Below are positions 1-7,075 of a stretch of DNA of 64,000 nt, piece by piece (the first letter of the stretch is position 1; each line of letters begins with the position of its first letter). Where the stretch lies: positions 930,001-994,000 of the forward strand of contig NZ_ATDL01000015.1 in NCBI RefSeq assembly GCF_000416985.1. Direction: 5' to 3'. The notes under the pieces are model-generated. The model was not told where the DNA came from, made no database searches, and was given only the letters and a program-made list of their open reading frames with translations. Source of the stretch: Sphingobacterium paucimobilis HER1398 (GTDB lineage: Bacteria > Bacteroidota > Bacteroidia > Sphingobacteriales > Sphingobacteriaceae). The position numbers were made by a program, and so were the translations under genes.

Positions 1-633
1 ATGATGCCCGTCATGGATGGCATCACATTGTGTAAAAGAATAAAGTCTGATATTCTATACAGCCATATACCTGTTGTCTTCCTCACAGCAAAAAATGGAT
101 TAGATGCCAAAATAGAGGGGCTAAAAAGTGGAGCTGATGCTTATATAGAGAAACCTTTTTCCTTGGAGTACCTATTGGTAACCATACGTAACATGCTCAA
201 TAACCGAAAAATTGTCAAGGATTATTTTACAATTCCATCAACATCTCAACCATTGGATATGCATGTCTCGGGGCCTGACAAGGATTTTATCGACCAACTG
301 CAGCGCGTGATCTATGATCAACTTGATTCGGCCGATCTCAATGTCGAAGTGCTAGCCAGATCGATGAATATGAGCCGACCAACACTGTACCGAAAGGTAA
401 AGGGCCTATCGGATCTCAGTCCCAACGAGCTGATCAATATATCGAGATTACGTAAAGCGGCTCAACTCTTATTGCTCAAAAAGCATTCGATAGCACAAAT
501 CGCTACAATGGTAGGCTATTCGGTACAGTCTAATTTTTCGAGAGACTTTCACAAACATTACGGCATGACACCGAGCCTATATATCACAGCATATAGTGAT
601 AAGGGGCAGTCGGACCACAGCTCCTTGGCATAG
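1..633 (+). CDS. Hybrid two-component regulator, C-terminal part (receiver end plus AraC HTH), cut by window edge
   Basis: The reading frame is open at base 1 and begins inside a response-regulator receiver domain: the MMPVMDG motif normally follows the phospho-accepting Asp directly, so that Asp lies just outside the window. The conserved receiver Thr (FLTAK, about residue 29) and Lys (EKPF, about residue 51) are visible. Residues about 105-200 form an AraC-type double helix-turn-helix (VLARSMNMSRPTLYRK, then IAQIATMVGYSVQSNFSRDFHKHYG). A receiver followed by AraC HTH is the C-terminal end of the one-piece hybrid two-component systems common in Bacteroidota, which sense carbohydrates or other signals in the periplasm. 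A free-standing response regulator is possible but less likely. The sensed ligand cannot be told from this fragment. Confidence 0.85.
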   Translation: MMPVMDGITLCKRIKSDILYSHIPVVFLTAKNGLDAKIEGLKSGADAYIEKPFSLEYLLVTIRNMLNNRKIVKDYFTIPSTSQPLDMHVSGPDKDFIDQLQRVIYDQLDSADLNVEVLARSMNMSRPTLYRKVKGLSDLSPNELINISRLRKAAQLLLLKKHSIAQIATMVGYSVQSNFSRDFHKHYGMTPSLYITAYSDKGQSDHSSLA

Positions 634-651
634 TCCGGTACTGCATTCTTT

Positions 652-873
652 TTAATCTTTCTTACCTACGTCGGACTGGTTCTTCGGACGTGCATAGGCA
701 GCACTAAATACCATAGCTAGGCCCGTGGCAATGAAAATAACAACAAAAATGGAAATGGCTACTTTTACAAGCTGTGTATAATCCACAACAACCCAGTTCC
801 ACATATAATTGAGCGAGACAAAGCCAACGACAAGCAAGGACACGATGAATAGAAATGTAATGATATGCTTCAT
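652..873 (-). CDS. Small two-helix membrane protein in SPFH cluster
   Basis: A 73-residue protein with two hydrophobic segments (about residues 5-25 and 36-58) and a short charged C-terminal tail ending in lysines. No family was recognised. It is the last gene of a tight minus-strand cluster: its ATG lies 3 bases after the stop of the SPFH/SHOCT protein, so it is probably translated from the same message. The position suggests a membrane partner of the SPFH protein, but that is inference from context only. It ends 18 bases from the convergent regulator gene. Confidence 0.7.
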   Translation of the reverse strand: MKHIITFLFIVSLLVVGFVSLNYMWNWVVVDYTQLVKVAISIFVVIFIATGLAMVFSAAYARPKNQSDVGKKD

Positions 874-876
874 GGT

Positions 877-1881
877 CTACAGTTTATTTAAATAATCCTT
901 CTTCTTCTGTTCGAATTCCTCTTGGGTAATGATGTTTTCATCCAACAAAAGCTTGAGCTTGCGCAACTGCTCCATCGGATCGAAACCTACGGCAGGTTGC
1001 GTGACTTCGTCAATGGAATTGCTGAACACCTTACCCAGACTCATACCTGCACCAAGGCCGACCCCTGCTCCAGCAAGGCCACCTTCATTTTTAGCAGCAT
1101 CACGGAGGGCTCTCAATTTTTCAAGCTCCACATAGCTGAGTCCACCTTCAGAGGCAGCATGGCTATTGGCCGTGATATCTGCAATCTTACCGATACGGGC
1201 CTGCGTCTCCTCATCAAATGAGTTCCCTTCGATCCTGAAATCGCGGAGCACCAGACCAAAGGTTTCAAAATCAGACACAAGCCGATCTCTCATGGTCGTA
1301 GACAACCGCGCAATCTCCGCATCGATCTTGGTATAAGGCATTTTCTCTTCTGCAAAACAGGAGGTCAGCACCTGTTGGATACGGGCCTGTATCGCCTCGC
1401 GGAATGCTTCAGTACTATAACTATCCTGTGAACCGACATATTCTGTAAAAAACCGCCCTGCATCGTTAAGACGGTATGAAAAGTTACCGAAGGCAGATAA
1501 CTGGATCGGAATCTTATAGTAGTCGTCCATATATTTGATCGGCGAAGACGTACCCCAGCCCTGATTAACGACTTCCGCCTTGCGGTAGAAGTAAAGCCCC
1601 ATCTTGTGCTCACCCTCAAACAACTGAGCGACTTTGAGCAAGGAGGTGATGAAGGGATGATTGTCCGTACGGATATTGTAAACTCCTTCGGTATCGATCA
1701 CATCGGTAATCTTGCCTTCATATACCAGAACACATCCTTGTCCTGGAGCAATAATCAATTTACTTGCATTCTTTATTTCGCCTGTCACTGCAGGGTATTT
1801 CCACACCAACAATCCAGGAGCCTGAGGCTGCCATTCGATGACTGTAGCGACTTGTTTTTTGAAAAAATTGAATAATCCCAT
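877..1881 (-). CDS. SPFH-domain protein with C-terminal SHOCT domain (YdjI/virion-core-like)
   Basis: A 334-residue soluble-looking protein. The first ~250 residues match the SPFH/band-7-like family called virion core protein or YdjI, without an N-terminal membrane helix (MGLFNFFKKQVATVIEW). A Gly/Ala-rich linker (about 265-285) leads to a C-terminal SHOCT motif (about residues 303-334: MEQLRKLKLLLDENIITQEE then FEQKKKDYL). In Bacillus, YdjI is recruited to the membrane by a zinc-ribbon membrane protein as part of a PspA-linked envelope-stress module; that is family knowledge. Here it sits 3 bases downstream of a zinc-ribbon membrane protein and 3 bases upstream of a small membrane protein, which supports a similar membrane-associated role. 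No PspA gene is visible nearby. Confidence 0.8.
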   Translation of the reverse strand: MGLFNFFKKQVATVIEWQPQAPGLLVWKYPAVTGEIKNASKLIIAPGQGCVLVYEGKITDVIDTEGVYNIRTDNHPFITSLLKVAQLFEGEHKMGLYFYRKAEVVNQGWGTSSPIKYMDDYYKIPIQLSAFGNFSYRLNDAGRFFTEYVGSQDSYSTEAFREAIQARIQQVLTSCFAEEKMPYTKIDAEIARLSTTMRDRLVSDFETFGLVLRDFRIEGNSFDEETQARIGKIADITANSHAASEGGLSYVELEKLRALRDAAKNEGGLAGAGVGLGAGMSLGKVFSNSIDEVTQPAVGFDPMEQLRKLKLLLDENIITQEEFEQKKKDYLNKL

Positions 1882-1884
1882 CTT

Positions 1885-3258
1885 TTACTTTTTAAATAAT
1901 TCGTCCTTATTTATATCTTTTACAATTGTCCCATCGTTGCCCATAATGATCAGCCGATTGGTACGGGCTGTAGAAGCTCTATCATAATAGGCAAATACAA
2001 GACCGCCGGCGTAGCCATACATGTCCGTATCGAAAGAATAGCTATCACTCGCTGGCGTATAGTTCCACACAATCTTGCCCGTCTCTGTATCTATCTTCTG
2101 CAGGTACCTATTACCCTCTGGATTCGCATTGGGCAATCCGGAGATATAGACATTAACACTATCCTGATACTCGATCTTGGCATCAAAATACAAGCGGTCG
2201 GGAGTAAGATCTACGAATTTATTAATCCGTGGTTCTTTAAATAGTTTCTTGATATAAGGAAATGAACCGTAATAAACTCCCGATTTCTTGGGGTAGTTAT
2301 ATACCTTTTCCCAAACAACCTGATAGGAATAGGGAAGCATTATAGGATACCCAGGATTGTGCTGATACCAATATTTGAGCAACTGGATTTTTTCGTCCGG
2401 ATAATCTCTACTTTTTTCAGAAATCGCATACCGTATCAAAGACTTTGCTCCCGGCAATAAAGATGACATACCTATACCTGCATTACGACGTTCGGAGTGA
2501 TCTTTGTAGATTTTGCGCACCAGAGGGTAATAATAATATTCCTTACCATCATTGGTCATGATCCGGAATCCGTCGCCCTCTACTTCCTGCGTAAATTTTA
2601 ATGTAGCAATCCCGGATGAAAACTCGGGTACCCCTGCAAAAAAGGCCTCGGTTACATCTACGACTTCATTCTTTGCGGGGTCGACTTTGAGCACTTTATT
2701 ACTTTTATCAGCACAGATATAAAGAACGCTATCAGCGAAAGTTCGACTCTGTATATAAAAGTCCTCTTTCCATCCTGGTAATAGGATATCGTTGACAATT
2801 TTCTCCTTCAAGGGATCATAGAAACGGGCAAAGTACTCGGCGTTTTCTCTATCAAAGCTATCCTTACCACGGGCTATGATAAAGAGCAACATTGGATTAC
2901 TGCTGTTATAAGCCGTAAAAGCCAGGTGTCCCTTGATTCGCTCGACATAGGATTTTTCTTTGGTTGATATGGCTGAATAAACAGCCGTCGATGTACTATT
3001 ACTACTGCCACAGTTTCGGATAATGCTCGCAAAAAAAAGAAGCAATAGAAAACCTGCCAAGCCTAATATTATTACTCGTTTGACTTTGGGGTCAAGGCCA
3101 TTATCTCCGTACTGATGTCTGATATTAACGTTGATATCGTCGTTGTCCAAAAAATATTCGGTACCGCAATGGTTACAGATATAATGGTCCTCTTTAACAT
3201 TCTGCTTCTTTACACTACCACATTGTGGACATTTTAATGCCTTTATTTGTTTTGCCAT
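1885..3258 (-). CDS. Zinc-ribbon membrane protein with extracytoplasmic beta-propeller-like domain
   Basis: A 457-residue protein. Residues about 9-37 hold a zinc ribbon with two Cys pairs (CPQCGS and CNHCGTEYF). One membrane helix follows (about 63-82, VIILGLAGFLLLLFFASII). The remaining ~370 residues are rich in Tyr/Asp and contain phrases typical of PQQ/WD-like propellers, such as IDTETGKIVWNYTPASDSYS. The expected arrangement is zinc ribbon inside, propeller outside. It is the first gene of the cluster with the SPFH/SHOCT protein 3 bases downstream. By analogy with YdjG/YdjH of the Bacillus module it may be the membrane anchor of the SPFH protein. The propeller assignment is inference from composition, not a profile match. 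Confidence 0.7.
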   Translation of the reverse strand: MAKQIKALKCPQCGSVKKQNVKEDHYICNHCGTEYFLDNDDINVNIRHQYGDNGLDPKVKRVIILGLAGFLLLLFFASIIRNCGSSNSTSTAVYSAISTKEKSYVERIKGHLAFTAYNSSNPMLLFIIARGKDSFDRENAEYFARFYDPLKEKIVNDILLPGWKEDFYIQSRTFADSVLYICADKSNKVLKVDPAKNEVVDVTEAFFAGVPEFSSGIATLKFTQEVEGDGFRIMTNDGKEYYYYPLVRKIYKDHSERRNAGIGMSSLLPGAKSLIRYAISEKSRDYPDEKIQLLKYWYQHNPGYPIMLPYSYQVVWEKVYNYPKKSGVYYGSFPYIKKLFKEPRINKFVDLTPDRLYFDAKIEYQDSVNVYISGLPNANPEGNRYLQKIDTETGKIVWNYTPASDSYSFDTDMYGYAGGLVFAYYDRASTARTNRLIIMGNDGTIVKDINKDELFKK

Positions 3259-3373
3259 GCTCGCTATAACGTATTATGGGATTAAAATTAAAGAAGTCTG
3301 ATAAGAACGACAAATCGCTTTACAATACGTGCTCTGTATTACGAATAATAAAAGTCATAAAAAAACGGACTCT

Positions 3374-4507
3374 TTACTTCTCATAGGTATGCTTGAGCAG
3401 GTAATAGTACGCAACCGTCGAGTGATGCAGCATGATCTTAGTCTTATCCTTGCTATAATCAAATTTTTCAAAATAACCACTATCGGGATATAATACCACC
3501 TGCTTGCCGGTACGCACATACTCGTTGCTATTGACAAAATCAGGGATCACGAAATCGGGATAATATTTCTTGATCTGCTTACCCGTAAACTTGCCCAGGT
3601 ATTTTTGATAACGGTCTACCGCTTTTTGCGAAGGGTTTGTCATCTTCTTATAAAGTGAGTTAAAAAACAAACGTTTGAAAAAGCTCTGTTTTTTGAGCGT
3701 AAAACGTAGGGCGGGCACGGGGTTGACGTCGGGCAGATCGGCAATAGTCTGCACCGTAAAAGGCGACTGTGGCACCCAATCTTCGGTATTAACTACATGT
3801 TGTGACCAGCCCTCTCCTACGCTATGCTCATAGTCGTAAGCGAAATAAAGGTTGCCGGGCTTGGGACTTGCACTGGTATATACCTTGATACGCATATCTG
3901 CCGGTAGCTTACCTGCTTTTTGCATTTGCAATAGATAAGCACTCATAATATAGGTGATGCCTCCCCCCTGACTATGCCCTGACAGGATAAAATCCTTTAC
4001 ACCGGCCTGATAACAAGAATCTATCTTGGGCAACACATCACGAAGCAGAAAAGCCGAACTGAAGACGTAACCCGCATGTACTGCTGCACGGGGGTGCGCG
4101 GCCAACGTGTAGTCAAACTCGAAATCCTTCTCGATATGCAGGACTCCTTTGGCGGGAATCTGTGCGGCAAATAGATTCGCCAGCCAGCTCTCGCCCTCAC
4201 GTGTAGAACCCCGGGTACAAATAACCGCAACACGCTCGTCCATAAGCCACAACTGCCAATGATTGACTAGACCGAACTCACCACTTTTATACAGCAACCT
4301 GGATCGCGCCGGTGGCGGAATATATTGGGCCATCTGCGGGCTCTCCGAAAAACGTGAATTAATAGCTAAAATCTCTGTAAACTCGGCCTTGTCAAATCCA
4401 GGTTGCAGCACCTGCGCATAGCCACCAAAATAAAGCCCTAGGGCCAGGAAAAAAAATAGAAAAACCCTCTTAAAAGCCAGCGGTATCATCATAAGTATCT
4501 TATACAT
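3374..4507 (-). CDS. Secreted lipase-like alpha/beta hydrolase (class 3 lipase family)
   Basis: A 377-residue protein with an N-terminal signal sequence (hydrophobic about residues 8-30, cleavage probably after YAQ near residue 32). The nucleophile elbow GHSQGGG places the catalytic Ser at about residue 179, within a lipase class 3-like setting (CTRGSTREGESW upstream and TSASPKPGNLYFAYDYEH downstream, where Asp and His partners would lie). It is therefore probably a periplasmic or surface esterase/lipase; the substrate is unknown. An ATG at codon 6 or 7 is an alternative start. It is transcribed divergently from the metallo-hydrolase at 4577 with a 69-base intergenic region. Confidence 0.78.
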   Translation of the reverse strand: MYKILMMIPLAFKRVFLFFFLALGLYFGGYAQVLQPGFDKAEFTEILAINSRFSESPQMAQYIPPPARSRLLYKSGEFGLVNHWQLWLMDERVAVICTRGSTREGESWLANLFAAQIPAKGVLHIEKDFEFDYTLAAHPRAAVHAGYVFSSAFLLRDVLPKIDSCYQAGVKDFILSGHSQGGGITYIMSAYLLQMQKAGKLPADMRIKVYTSASPKPGNLYFAYDYEHSVGEGWSQHVVNTEDWVPQSPFTVQTIADLPDVNPVPALRFTLKKQSFFKRLFFNSLYKKMTNPSQKAVDRYQKYLGKFTGKQIKKYYPDFVIPDFVNSNEYVRTGKQVVLYPDSGYFEKFDYSKDKTKIMLHHSTVAYYYLLKHTYEK

Positions 4508-4576
4508 CGTTGTATTTTCCTAAAGTTATGACTTTTAGATTAGAATATTTCGCATAACTTTAGATATTAAGAAGAG

Positions 4577-5689
4577 ATGATAAAGTTTTTAAAACGAAGT
4601 ATGCAGGTAATCCTAGCCCTCATTGTACTGTTTGTCCTGGCGACACTATTGTACATGCAACACGATAGATTTGGAAAAAACGCCAGTGGCTCACGCTTGG
4701 CACTCATGCAGAGCAAACCCAATTATAAGGAGGGAGCTTTTGATAACCTGGAACATACGCCTGCACTGGCCGAAGGAACCAGCTATTCGAAAATGCTAAG
4801 GGAGTTTTTCTTTGCCAAGAAGGTGCGTAATATCCCGAAAGACCTGATTCCTGTAGAAAAAAATGATCTCCATCACCTGCCGATAGACAGTAATCTCTAT
4901 GTATGGTTTGGACACTCTTCCTATTATATCCAACTGGATGGAAAAAAGATATTGGTAGACCCGGTATTCAGCAAATATGCTACACCAGTCCGGGTGAGTG
5001 TGCGTGCCTTTGAAAGTGAATACAATTATCAGGTAGACGACCTACCAGAAATCGACATCCTTTTTATCACGCACGATCACTGGGACCACCTGGACTATAA
5101 TACCTTTATGAAACTCAAGGACAAGGTCAAACACATTGTGACCGGACTCGGTGTAGGTGCACATCTGGAAAAATGGGGATATCCCGCTGGACAGATCACG
5201 GAACTCTATTGGGGAGAGCATGCGGAAATTGATGGGTTCCAGATCCACTCGACCACCGCAAGGCATTTTTCAGGACGCACCTTCAAGCGAAACACAACGT
5301 TGTGGTCTTCATTTGTACTGAAAGGCTCTAAACGGATATTTATAGGAGGAGATAGTGGTTATGGCAAGCACTTTAAAGAGATCGGGAATGCGCATGGTCC
5401 ATTTGACTTTGCGATCTTAGAAAACGGACAGTACAATGCGATGTGGAAATATATACATATGATGCCTGAGGAGGTGATTACTGCAACGCAAGATCTACAG
5501 GCCCACTACCTGATCCCGGTACATTCGGCCAAGTTCCCCTTAGCCAACCATGCCTGGGACGAACCCCTAAAGCGGGTGACGGAAGCTGCAACAGCACAAC
5601 ATATAGCGATCCTAACTCCCAAAATAGGTCAAATTGTGTCCTTAGAGCAGTATAAGTCCTATCCACATTGGTGGGAAGGACTCGAATAA
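4577..5689 (+). CDS. Membrane-anchored metallo-beta-lactamase-fold hydrolase (UlaG/NAPE-PLD-like)
   Basis: A 370-residue protein with an N-terminal anchor (about residues 8-27) and a metallo-beta-lactamase domain. The metal-binding signature THDHWDHLD is at residues 165-173 (ligands H166, H168, D170, H171), with further ligand candidates in TTARHFSGR and FIGGDSGYG, and a final His in PVHSAKFPLANHAW. The pattern fits the group that contains UlaG-type lactonases and NAPE-PLD-type phospholipases. The enzyme should face the periplasm; the substrate is unknown. Promoter-like TAACTTTA lies at 4555-4562, 14 bases before the ATG. The divergent neighbour is a lipase-like enzyme, so a shared lipid role is possible but unproven. 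Confidence 0.85.
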   Translation: MIKFLKRSMQVILALIVLFVLATLLYMQHDRFGKNASGSRLALMQSKPNYKEGAFDNLEHTPALAEGTSYSKMLREFFFAKKVRNIPKDLIPVEKNDLHHLPIDSNLYVWFGHSSYYIQLDGKKILVDPVFSKYATPVRVSVRAFESEYNYQVDDLPEIDILFITHDHWDHLDYNTFMKLKDKVKHIVTGLGVGAHLEKWGYPAGQITELYWGEHAEIDGFQIHSTTARHFSGRTFKRNTTLWSSFVLKGSKRIFIGGDSGYGKHFKEIGNAHGPFDFAILENGQYNAMWKYIHMMPEEVITATQDLQAHYLIPVHSAKFPLANHAWDEPLKRVTEAATAQHIAILTPKIGQIVSLEQYKSYPHWWEGLE

Positions 5690-5785
5690 AAACTTATCCT
5701 GTTTTTTTTTGTTTATTAATGTAGATTAAGTTTCGTACCAAAAACTTGATCGACCTTTGCAGTGTACAAACAAAAACAAGAAAAT

Positions 5786-6373
5786 ATGAAAACTGTATTA
5801 AACGTATTTATCGCACTCGTCCTTTTTACGAACATCAGCTTCGCGCAAGTAGGTTGGACTATAGATCCTGCACATACTAACGCTAGATTTGAGGTTAAAC
5901 ACTTAGGTATCGCTATCGTAGACGGCGCTTTCACCAAACTGGAAGGCACAGTGGAAACAGCAAATGCGACCAACTTTGACAAGGCTAAAGTAAACTTTTC
6001 TATTGATGTAAATAGTATTAACACACGTGTACAGATGCGTGATGACCACTTAAAAAGTGACGATTTCTTCAATGCGGAAAAATACCCTAAAATGACGTTG
6101 ACCAATGCGACCCTCAATCAGGGAAAAGGTGGGTTCGTCCTAAGCGGAGATCTGACGATCCGTGATGTCACTAAAAAAGTAACATTCCAGGTGAAACAAA
6201 ATGGAGGTATCATTACAGATCCTTGGGGCAAAACCCGCGCAGGATTTACAGCAACAACATCGATCAACCGTTTTGACTACAACATTAAATATAATGACAA
6301 GCTTCCTACAGGTGTAGATGCAGTCGCTCCAACAGTAGAAATCATTGTCTATGTAGAGGCTGTAAAAAACTAG
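5786..6373 (+). CDS. YceI family periplasmic lipid-binding protein
   Basis: A 195-residue protein when started at the ATG at 5786, which gives a clean signal peptide (MKTVLNVFIALVLFTNISFAQ). The upstream in-frame GTG would place codons before the signal peptide and is rejected. The mature part shows the YceI lipocalin-like pattern: WTIDPAHTNARFEVKHLGIA at the start, the DDHLKSDDFFNAEKYPKM block, and the GDLTIRDVTKKVTF block. YceI proteins bind isoprenoid-like lipids in the periplasm. A weak promoter (GACCTTTG, 5752-5759) lies just upstream. Transcription probably ends in the strong hairpin at 6409-6456. Confidence 0.92.
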   Translation: MKTVLNVFIALVLFTNISFAQVGWTIDPAHTNARFEVKHLGIAIVDGAFTKLEGTVETANATNFDKAKVNFSIDVNSINTRVQMRDDHLKSDDFFNAEKYPKMTLTNATLNQGKGGFVLSGDLTIRDVTKKVTFQVKQNGGIITDPWGKTRAGFTATTSINRFDYNIKYNDKLPTGVDAVAPTVEIIVYVEAVKN

Positions 6374-6382
6374 TCGTCTCGC

Positions 6383-6404
6383 TATAATCCAGTTAGCGGA
6401 TTAT
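6383..6404. other. Short hairpin after yceI
   Basis: ATAATCC (6384-6390) and GGATTAT (6398-6404) form a 7-bp stem with a 7-base loop. It lies 5 bases in front of the long hairpin at 6409-6456, so the region between the YceI gene and the AraC-HMA gene contains two hairpins in tandem. It has no T-run of its own. Confidence 0.5.
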
Positions 6405-6408
6405 CTAC

Positions 6409-6456
6409 AAATTGCCTTTATATGCAAGCTTTCAATATTGCATATAAAGGCAATTT
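6409..6456 (+). terminator. Long perfect hairpin, probable terminator of the YceI gene
   Basis: A 19-bp perfect stem (6409-6427 paired with 6438-6456) with a 10-base loop; the right arm ends in GGCAATTTTC, a short T-run. The position, 35 bases after the yceI stop and 53 bases before the next ATG, suits a terminator that may also insulate or regulate the downstream AraC-HMA gene. Confidence 0.65.
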
Positions 6457-6508
6457 TCGTTAAGTTTATACTCGAAAAACAATCTAAACAAAAATAGAAG
6501 AGGTACAA

Positions 6509-7066
6509 ATGGAATTAGCTGTCAAGAATATGGTATGCAAGCGTTGTGTATCGGCAGTGGAGGATATTCTCAACCAGTTGGAGATCCCATTTTCAAACGT
6601 ACAGCTAGGTACGATCCAATTTGAATCGGCTATACCGGAAAAGCAGACCGGACGGATTCGTACCGCACTGGAAAACATCGGGTTTGAGCTCATTGAGAAC
6701 CCTAAAGACAACTTAATAAAAGAAGTAAAAACACTGCTAATCGAACTGGTCAGTGCCTTAGATACGGAATCAATCAAGCTGTCGGTTTATCTCAGCGAAA
6801 AACTAGGGATCAACTATCACAACATAAGCTCGGTATTCTCCCAACAGGAAGGAATTACCATAGAAAAGTATTATATACAGTTAAAAATTGAAAAGGCCAA
6901 GGAGCTGCTCTCTTACAATGAACTGTCCTTGAAAGAAATCGCTTATCGCCTCAACTATAGTAGTGTGGCGCACCTCAGTAAGCAGTTTAAGGAAATTGTG
7001 GGGATATCTGCCTCGACTTTCCGCTCTGACAAAAAAATGGACAGAAAATACCTAGACCAGCTTTAG
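6509..7066 (+). CDS. AraC-type regulator with N-terminal HMA (metal-binding) domain
   Basis: A 185-residue fusion. Residues 1-65 resemble a heavy-metal-associated domain, with the metal-binding pair C10-x-x-C13 (MVCKRCVSAVEDIL). Residues about 90-175 form an AraC-type helix-turn-helix: VYLSEKLGINYHNISSVFSQ, then LKEIAYRLNYSSVAHLSKQFKEIVGIS. The architecture suggests a metal-responsive or metallochaperone-linked transcription factor; copper or another soft metal would be the usual HMA ligand. Upstream is the strong hairpin at 6409-6456; downstream the FUSC gene begins 9 bases after the stop, so they are probably one operon. The ligand and targets are not known from the sequence. Confidence 0.82.
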   Translation: MELAVKNMVCKRCVSAVEDILNQLEIPFSNVQLGTIQFESAIPEKQTGRIRTALENIGFELIENPKDNLIKEVKTLLIELVSALDTESIKLSVYLSEKLGINYHNISSVFSQQEGITIEKYYIQLKIEKAKELLSYNELSLKEIAYRLNYSSVAHLSKQFKEIVGISASTFRSDKKMDRKYLDQL

Positions 7067-7075
7067 CAGACCAAT

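Noticed and set aside
922-1221. Plus-strand frames inside the SPFH gene
   Set aside because: Shadow frames of a strong minus-strand gene with a clear SHOCT motif; no domain found in them.
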